DNA of 49,287 nucleotides from positions 1 to 49,287 of the forward strand of contig CAIUWO010000631.1 in assembly GCA_903902895.1 (NCBI GenBank). Direction: 5' to 3'. Under the pieces are notes generated by a model. That model had not been told where the DNA came from. It saw nothing but the letters and a program-made list of their open reading frames with translations, and made no database searches. Positions 43,764-49,287 of this stretch are shown one piece after another. Source of the DNA: Candidatus Hydrogenedentota bacterium (GTDB lineage: Bacteria; Hydrogenedentota; Hydrogenedentia; Hydrogenedentales; CAITNO01). Each line of letters opens with the position of its first letter. Position 1 is the stretch's first letter. The translations under genes and the position numbers were made by a program.

Positions 43764-43971
43764 CTTATTGGCGTCTTCTTATTTCTTTTCCCTGTGTCTT
43801 GTGAGCCAGCAGTCAAATGTTCCTTAACAATAGTGGGTCCTAACGGCGGCGGGCGGTATGCTGCCCGTAGGCACCGATGCTATACTACCCGCCAACCGCA
43901 AACCTATTCTTATTGCGTCCATTTGCCGCACCGAGTTCCCCAGCGACCGGCCGCGGAGAGAGGAGACCTAT

Positions 43972-46173
43972 ATGCGTATTCTTGTGACCGGCGGGGGAGG
44001 GTATCTGGGCAGCATCGTGGCTGAGACGCTTGTGGGCCGGGGCCATTCAGTGCGGGTGTTCGACCGTTTCTGTTACCTGCCGAAAGGGGTGGGCCCGGAA
44101 TCGCTCTTCGGTTCAACGGCGGCTGGGGCCTCGGGCACGCTGGAACTGGTCACCGGGGATATCCGCCGGCTGCAGGAAACGGCAGGACTCCTGGACGGCA
44201 TAGAGGCCATCGTCCATCTCGCCAGTCTGTCCAACGACCCTTCCTGCGACCTTGACGAGGATATGGCCTATGACGTGAACACCGAAAGCACACGCGAGCT
44301 GGCCCGGTTGGCGGTGGAAAGGGGTGTCCGCCGTTTTGTGTTCTCCTCGAGTTGCGCGGTCTATGGACGCGGCGTTTTTGAACTCCTCGACGAGGAAAGC
44401 CCGGCCAATCCGGTGTCCACCTTCGGCAAGAGCAAACTTGCGGCGGAACAGGCTGTGCTGCGCATGGCCTCGCCGGCGTTTGAGCCCGTGGTGGCCCGAA
44501 TGGCCACCCTGTTCGGCTGGTCGCGCCGCATGCGTTTTGACCTTGCCATCAACCAGATGGTCGCCACGGCGCTCCGCCAGCACCGCATCACGGTCCGCGG
44601 CGGCGGCGGCCAGTGGCGGCCCTTTGTGCATGTGCGCGACGCGGCCGACGCGACGACGCTGCTGGTGGAGGGGCCAACCCATCTCGTGGCGGGCGAAACC
44701 TTCAACGTTGGGTCGGACATTCACAATATCCGCATCCGGGACCTGGCCGAGCGGGTGGCCCGCCGCATTCCGGGAACCGCCCTGGAGACGCTCAAGGACG
44801 ACGACGACCAGCGCAATTACCGTGTGCAGTTCGGCAAGGTCCGTGGACGTCTTAATTTCATATGCCAGTGGAGCATGGACGAGGGCGTTGAAGAAGTGCG
44901 CCGGGGAATCGAATCGAATCCGGACCTTGACCCCTTTGACGACCAGCACTTCAATGTGGCAAAGATGAAGACGCTCCTGGCCATGCCGGTCGACGAGGGC
45001 GGCGAACCCGTTGCCGCGCGGTTCATTCCCCTCAGCCGTCCGGCCATCGGCGTCGAGGAGGAGGGGGCCGTGCTGGACGCGCTGCGCAGCGGGTGGCTCA
45101 CCTCGGGACCGCAGGTGGGCACTTTTGAGCGGCTTTTTGCGGAGACCGTTCACGCCCCGCATGCCATCGGCGTCGTGTCCTGCACGGCGGCGCTGCACCT
45201 CTCGCTCGTTCAACTTGGCGTGGGCCCCGGCGACGAGGTGATTATGCCGCCCATCACCTGGGCCTCCACAGGCAACACCATCCTAAACATGGGCGCAAAG
45301 GTCCGTTTTGTCGATGTGGAACCGGACACGCTCAACATGAACCCCGAACTGGTCGAGGCGGCCATAAACGAGCGCACAAAGGCCATCATGCCGGTGCACA
45401 TGTCGGGGCATCCCTGCGACATGGACCGCATCAACGCCATCGCGCGGCGCCATGGCATTCCGGTCATTGAGGATGCGGCGCACGCCTTGGGCGCCTCCTA
45501 CAAGGGCGTGCCCATCGGCGCGCTCGGAACCCACAGCTGTTTCAGTTTCTACGCCATCAAGAACATCACAACCATGGAAGGCGGAATGATCACCCTCGCC
45601 GACCCCGACGCCGCCGCGCGCCTGCGCCTGCTGGCCGCCAACGGCATGACGGCCACCGCCTGGGACCGCTACGGCCGCAGCGCCGTGCCCACACCGGCGC
45701 AGGTGGTGACGCCCGGATACAAATACGCGCTGGGAAATGTTGGCGCGGCAATGGGCGTCGTGCAGCTCAAGAAGTTTGCCGCCTTCAAGGCGGCCCGGAC
45801 CCGCCTGGCCGGCATGTACCGAGCCGTCTTGTCCGAAGTTGACGAAATCACGCTGCCTGTGGAGCGCGAAGGGGTGGAGCATGCGTGGCATCTGTACATC
45901 GTGCGCCTCAATTTGAACAAACTGAGCCGCTCGCGCGACGAGATTGCCCAGGACCTGCGCAGGGAAAATATCGGGACCGGGGTCCATTTCTACGGACTGC
46001 ATCTGCATCCCTATTACCGGGAGACGCTTGGCCTGCGCCCCGAGGACTATCCCGAGGCGACCAGCGCCTCTGAGGACATTCTGTCGCTTCCCCTTCACCC
46101 GCAGATTACGGACAAGAATCTGCACGAGGTCGTCTTCGCCTTGAAGAAGGTGCTGGCGCACCGGAAGAAGTAG
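43972..46173 (+). CDS. Fused NAD-dependent epimerase/dehydratase and DegT/DnrJ/EryC1 aminotransferase
   Basis: 733 residues. Residues 1-320 are an extended SDR: GGGGYLG (7-13) binds NAD, SSSCAVYG follows, but the catalytic YxxxK reads F151-G-K-S-K155. Residues about 345-733 are a PLP-dependent sugar aminotransferase: Lys530 in FYAIKNITTMEGG is the Schiff-base residue, with EDAAHALGA and HPYYRE also typical. It would oxidise, dehydrate or epimerise a nucleotide-sugar and aminate it for surface glycan. ATG 43972 has AGGAG six bases upstream. Fusion of the two activities in one chain is uncommon. The Phe makes classic SDR catalysis doubtful. Confidence 0.93.
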   Translation: MRILVTGGGGYLGSIVAETLVGRGHSVRVFDRFCYLPKGVGPESLFGSTAAGASGTLELVTGDIRRLQETAGLLDGIEAIVHLASLSNDPSCDLDEDMAYDVNTESTRELARLAVERGVRRFVFSSSCAVYGRGVFELLDEESPANPVSTFGKSKLAAEQAVLRMASPAFEPVVARMATLFGWSRRMRFDLAINQMVATALRQHRITVRGGGGQWRPFVHVRDAADATTLLVEGPTHLVAGETFNVGSDIHNIRIRDLAERVARRIPGTALETLKDDDDQRNYRVQFGKVRGRLNFICQWSMDEGVEEVRRGIESNPDLDPFDDQHFNVAKMKTLLAMPVDEGGEPVAARFIPLSRPAIGVEEEGAVLDALRSGWLTSGPQVGTFERLFAETVHAPHAIGVVSCTAALHLSLVQLGVGPGDEVIMPPITWASTGNTILNMGAKVRFVDVEPDTLNMNPELVEAAINERTKAIMPVHMSGHPCDMDRINAIARRHGIPVIEDAAHALGASYKGVPIGALGTHSCFSFYAIKNITTMEGGMITLADPDAAARLRLLAANGMTATAWDRYGRSAVPTPAQVVTPGYKYALGNVGAAMGVVQLKKFAAFKAARTRLAGMYRAVLSEVDEITLPVEREGVEHAWHLYIVRLNLNKLSRSRDEIAQDLRRENIGTGVHFYGLHLHPYYRETLGLRPEDYPEATSASEDILSLPLHPQITDKNLHEVVFALKKVLAHRKK

Positions 46174-46219
46174 GCGCCCGATAAGGCGCGACAATTCTGG
46201 AATCCATGGAGTAAATACG

Positions 46220-46735
46220 ATGGAAGACCCCATTGTTCAGGATTTGCCGACCTCACCGCACTGCTTTGTGTGCGGCGAACATAATCCGGCCGGATTGAAC
46301 GCGCGTTTTCATGTGGCAAACGGATTTGTGAAGATGCCCCTCACCGCCGGGGACCGGCATTGCGGCTATCCGAATGTGGTGCATGGCGGAGTCCTTGCGG
46401 CGGCCCTCGACGAATGCATGGGCTGGGCCGCGGCACGGTCCATCCACCGCATGTGCGTCACCGGAGAACTGACCGTGCGCTATCTGAAACCGGTCGCGCC
46501 CGGTCCAGGCTTCACTGTCCACGCCGAGGTGGTGCGTTCGAGCCGACGCCTGGTCCACACGCGCGGCTGGATTGAAGGCCCCGACGGCGCGCGTCACGCC
46601 AGCGCCGAAGGGCGTTTCCTGCCCCTGAGCGAGCAGGAGACGCTGAGAGTGGACGACGGCCTGGTATACCGCGGCGGCGAAGAGCGCGTCTTCGATGTGC
46701 TCCGCCCGGCGGGAGACGGGACAAAAGGGGAGTAG
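46220..46735 (+). CDS. PaaI-like hotdog-fold thioesterase
   Basis: A 171-residue hotdog protein. HCFVCGEHNPAGL near the N-terminus and VVHGGVLAAALDECMGWA (about 53-70) are the PaaI/YiiD-type acyl-CoA thioesterase signature with the central helix and conserved Gly-Gly. Substrate is an acyl- or aryl-CoA, unknown. GGAG eight bases before ATG 46220 supports the start. It follows the sugar fusion gene by 46 bases without obvious functional link. Confidence 0.85.
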   Translation: MEDPIVQDLPTSPHCFVCGEHNPAGLNARFHVANGFVKMPLTAGDRHCGYPNVVHGGVLAAALDECMGWAAARSIHRMCVTGELTVRYLKPVAPGPGFTVHAEVVRSSRRLVHTRGWIEGPDGARHASAEGRFLPLSEQETLRVDDGLVYRGGEERVFDVLRPAGDGTKGE

Positions 46736-46763
46736 CAAACGCGAAAAACCGGCGGCCAAGCAC

Positions 46764-49229
46764 TTAAACGGCAGCCATTAACTGGTACAGGTACTTCTGG
46801 AACCCGGCGAACATCTTGCTGATCTCCTCAGGTCTGCCAAGGTCGGCGACGGCGTCGGAGATGCTGTTGTGGTAGCGGAGGCGCAGTAGCGGCGTCAGCT
46901 TCTCTTGGTCCAGTTCGTCCACGCCGACGCTGACGTAGTGCGCCAGCACGAAATCGACGAAGGTCTGCTGTTTGGGATTGAAGGTGGCACCCACCAGTAC
47001 CCTCGCCCGTGCGGCCCGTTCCTCACGGGTCAGCGGCGGCAGGGCATAGGCCACATGCGCCAGCACGTCGAACAGGTCGCTCTTCTCGGCGTCGATGATC
47101 CTCTGCATCTCGTCCAGCTGGTCGCGGCCAAACCCCTTGTCGGCAAGCCCCTGCAACAGCTTCCTGCGCGTGTCCGGGGTGCTCCAGAGGGTGCGCAGTT
47201 CCGCCTCATCCTTGAAGAACTCGGGCAACCTGCCGAAGAGCAGTTCCATGAACTGTTGCGCCGACATGGGGGTGCCGTCGGGGTGCCAGAACGTGGTGCA
47301 GGTCATGTGCTCGATGGTCCGGGCCTTGCCGTCGGCCAGCTTCACCTTCGCCCGTTTCCTCTTCTTGCACACGCAATGCACCTTGCCGCACACCGGGCAG
47401 GGGTCCTTACCGCAGACGCAGGGCCGTTCACCGCAATCCGGGCAGGGTGGTGGCGGCGGTCCGTCCACCTTCTCACAGGCGCAGGGGTAACAGCCGCACT
47501 TGAGGCAGTTCTCCGGGTTGTCCGGTTCGCCGTCCCATTCGGGGTCGGTGAAGTGGTGGTGCGCCTTCACGAAATCGTGGATCGTGAAGTAGTCCTTGCC
47601 GTCGTACAGCCGGGTGCCGCGCCCGATGATCTGCTTGAACTCGATCATTGAGTTGATGGGCCGCATCAGCACGATGTTGCGGATGTTCCGGGCGTCCACC
47701 CCGGTCGAGAGTTTTTGCGACGTAGTCAGGATGGTCGGGATGGTCTTCTCGTTGTCCTGAAAGGCGCGGAGGTGCTGCTCACCCAGTTCGCCGTCGTTGG
47801 CGGTGACCCGCTGGCAGTAGTTCGGGTCCTTGCTGGTCTTCATCTGGTTGATGAGGTCGCGCACCGCCAGCGCGTGGTCCTGCGTGGCGCAGAAGACCAG
47901 CGTCTTCTCGGTCTGCTCGATCATGTCCATGAACACCCTGACCCGGTGCGCCTCGCGCTCCCGGATCTCGATAATCTTGTTGAAGTCGGATTCCACGTAC
48001 CGCTTGCCCGTCTCAATCTCGCCCTCGACCAGTTGGTCGTCGGGGGTGTAGACGTACTCGTCCAGCGTCGTGGCGATCTGACGCACCCGGAACGGCGTCA
48101 GGAACCCGTCGTTGATGCCGTCCTTGAGCGAGTAGATGTACACCGGGTCGCCGAAATAGGCGTAGGTGTCCACGTTGTCCTTGCGCTTGGGCGTAGCGGT
48201 CAGGCCCAACTGCACGGCGGGCTCAAAGTACTCCATGATGCCGCGCCAGTTGCTCTCGTCGTTGGCACCGCCCCGGTGGCACTCGTCAATGATGATGAAA
48301 TCAAAGAAGTCCGGGGGATACTCGCCGAAGTAATTCCTGGTCTCGCCAATCTCCTGATTGGCATTCTTTACGGAGCCAATCGGGAGATTGGCGAGCCCAG
48401 GAGAGGCATTCCCAGCCGAAGCCTGACCTGCCATGAAGGTTTGGAAGATGGTGAAGAAGAGACTGCCGTTCTTGGGCACCTTGCCCTTCTTGCGGATGTC
48501 GCCGGGCGCAATGCGCACCATGGCGTCCTCCGGGAATGCCGAGAAGGCGTTGTACGCTTGGTCGGCAAGAATGTTCCGGTCCGCAAGGAACAGGATGCGC
48601 GGACGGCGCGACGGTTCACGGCTAAGATTCCAGCGGCTGTGGAACAGCTTCCATGCGATCTGGAACGCGATGAAGGTCTTGCCCGTGCCCGTCGCCAGCG
48701 TCAGCAGGATGCGTTCCTGCCCTTCCGCAATGGCCTCCATCACCCGCTCCACGGCAATGTCCTGATAGTAGCGGGTGAGGTGACTACCGCCCTTGTCCTC
48801 ATAGGGCACGGCGGCGAAGCGGTCCCACCATGCGTTCTGCTCCGCAAAGGTATGGTCCCACAGTTCCACGGGCGTTGGATAGGCCCCGACCTCGCCCTCG
48901 TGGCCCGTGTCCATGTCGACGCCGTAGATGGCCTGTCCGTTCGTGGCGTAGGTGAAACGGATGGCGAGTTTCCCCGCGTAGTTCTTCGCCTGTGCCACGC
49001 CCTCGGTCAGCGCCTCATCCCACGCCTTCGCCTCCACCACCGCCAGCTTGGTGTTGCGGTACTCCAGCACATAGTCCGCTGTGAGCGCCTTGCCCCGCTT
49101 TCCGTGCCCCTCGATACGCCCCGGCACAATGGCGTACTCCCGCCGGATGCGACTGCCGTCCACGACGCCCCATCCCGCCGCCGCAAGCGCCGGGTCGATG
49201 TGTTCGGCTCTGGTTTCCGCTTCGTTCAC
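46764..49229 (-). CDS. hsdR: Type I restriction enzyme R subunit (EcoEI-like)
   Basis: 821 residues. The nuclease domain has D52 and E66-A-K68 (PD-(D/E)xK). The SF2 motor shows ATGTGKT (179-185), IIDECHRG (313-320), LTATPKR, and IIGRGTRLY. The EcoEI-type C-terminal domain ends the protein. It would translocate DNA and cut it when HsdM/HsdS detect unmodified sites; those genes are not in the window, so they must be to the right or absent. Two insertions stand out: residues about 270-297 encoded by a palindrome, and a Cys-rich knuckle cluster at 575-625 with CxxC pairs and a PPPPP run. No frameshift is visible. Confidence 0.95.
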   Translation of the reverse strand: MNEAETRAEHIDPALAAAGWGVVDGSRIRREYAIVPGRIEGHGKRGKALTADYVLEYRNTKLAVVEAKAWDEALTEGVAQAKNYAGKLAIRFTYATNGQAIYGVDMDTGHEGEVGAYPTPVELWDHTFAEQNAWWDRFAAVPYEDKGGSHLTRYYQDIAVERVMEAIAEGQERILLTLATGTGKTFIAFQIAWKLFHSRWNLSREPSRRPRILFLADRNILADQAYNAFSAFPEDAMVRIAPGDIRKKGKVPKNGSLFFTIFQTFMAGQASAGNASPGLANLPIGSVKNANQEIGETRNYFGEYPPDFFDFIIIDECHRGGANDESNWRGIMEYFEPAVQLGLTATPKRKDNVDTYAYFGDPVYIYSLKDGINDGFLTPFRVRQIATTLDEYVYTPDDQLVEGEIETGKRYVESDFNKIIEIREREAHRVRVFMDMIEQTEKTLVFCATQDHALAVRDLINQMKTSKDPNYCQRVTANDGELGEQHLRAFQDNEKTIPTILTTSQKLSTGVDARNIRNIVLMRPINSMIEFKQIIGRGTRLYDGKDYFTIHDFVKAHHHFTDPEWDGEPDNPENCLKCGCYPCACEKVDGPPPPPCPDCGERPCVCGKDPCPVCGKVHCVCKKRKRAKVKLADGKARTIEHMTCTTFWHPDGTPMSAQQFMELLFGRLPEFFKDEAELRTLWSTPDTRRKLLQGLADKGFGRDQLDEMQRIIDAEKSDLFDVLAHVAYALPPLTREERAARARVLVGATFNPKQQTFVDFVLAHYVSVGVDELDQEKLTPLLRLRYHNSISDAVADLGRPEEISKMFAGFQKYLYQLMAAV
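48342..48395. repeat. In-frame palindrome within hsdR
   Basis: Arms 48342-48362 (starting CTCGCCAATCTCC) and 48375-48395 (ending GGAGATTGGCGAG) are reverse complements over 21 bases with one mismatch, around 12 bases. On the coding strand it encodes LANLPIGSVKNANQEIGE, residues about 279-296, between FMAG and YFGEYPPDF, where homologues normally have a short loop. Confidence 0.85.
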
Positions 49230-49287
49230 TGAAATCCCCCATCCGCCAAGTCAGTATTGCGCCCTACCGAAAAACCGCGTTGGAACC

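Noticed and set aside
47715-49232. 505-codon plus-strand frame antisense to hsdR
   Set aside because: Shadow frame; hsdR motifs are complete on the minus strand.

Overview
The window reads as a high-GC chromosome segment of a free-living Gram-negative bacterium. A TolC/adaptor/MacB export set, signal-peptide enzymes and an S41 tail-specific protease support an outer membrane. The SGNH-esterase/DUF1080 fusion, the SBBP propeller protein, the dispersed hairpin repeats and the heptamer runs resemble uncultured Planctomycetota/Hydrogenedentota-type genomes; that assignment is a guess from gene style, not a phylogeny. No rRNA, tRNA or CRISPR array was seen.

Layout. 1-11.4 kb: a carbohydrate-flavoured stretch (partial GH4 enzyme, secreted SGNH-DUF1080 protein, 1035-aa glycosidase-like protein) with a divergent DUF1858/Rieske redox pair, a palindrome-rich gap, and a minus-strand operon polX-nth-CPBP protease whose genes overlap. 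The PolX has Asn in place of both aspartates of its polymerase DxD motif while its PHP nuclease site is intact. 11.5-13.5 kb: secreted seven-repeat SBBP protein. 13.8-19.2 kb: ctp protease followed by rph-rdgB-tsaC-rpiB-hslU; hslV is not adjacent. 19.4-22.9 kb: a pgeF-type gene, then a repeat island with ends of an AATTAAG-type mobile element, REP-like hairpin pairs, heptamer runs, one hypothetical gene and a REP-associated (Y1) transposase.

22.9-31.3 kb: the translation/transcription operon rimP-nusA-infB-ylxP-[rbfA+nrnA fusion]-truB-ribF, preceded by a terminator hairpin in its leader and several TTG starts. 31.4-34.2 kb: a minus-strand sulfur-trafficking operon made of a CsoR-family repressor with an obvious palindromic operator and a four-domain fusion (CoA-disulfide reductase, rhodanese, TusA, DsrE2) with a good internal ribosome site before TusA. 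34.3-40.1 kb: a tripartite MacAB-TolC-like export operon with overlapping genes. 40.2-49.3 kb: Eis-like acetyltransferase, FAH-family hydrolase, a MshEN plus cyclic-nucleotide-domain protein, an epimerase-aminotransferase fusion (nucleotide-sugar type, catalytic Tyr replaced by Phe), a hotdog thioesterase and a type I restriction R subunit carrying an in-frame palindrome and a Cys-rich insert.

I see no complete novel defence or mobile system. The strongest leads are the composite RAYT/REP island (20.1-22.9 kb), the sulfur-relay fusion with its regulator, the PolX with a degenerate polymerase site, and the coding palindrome in hsdR.
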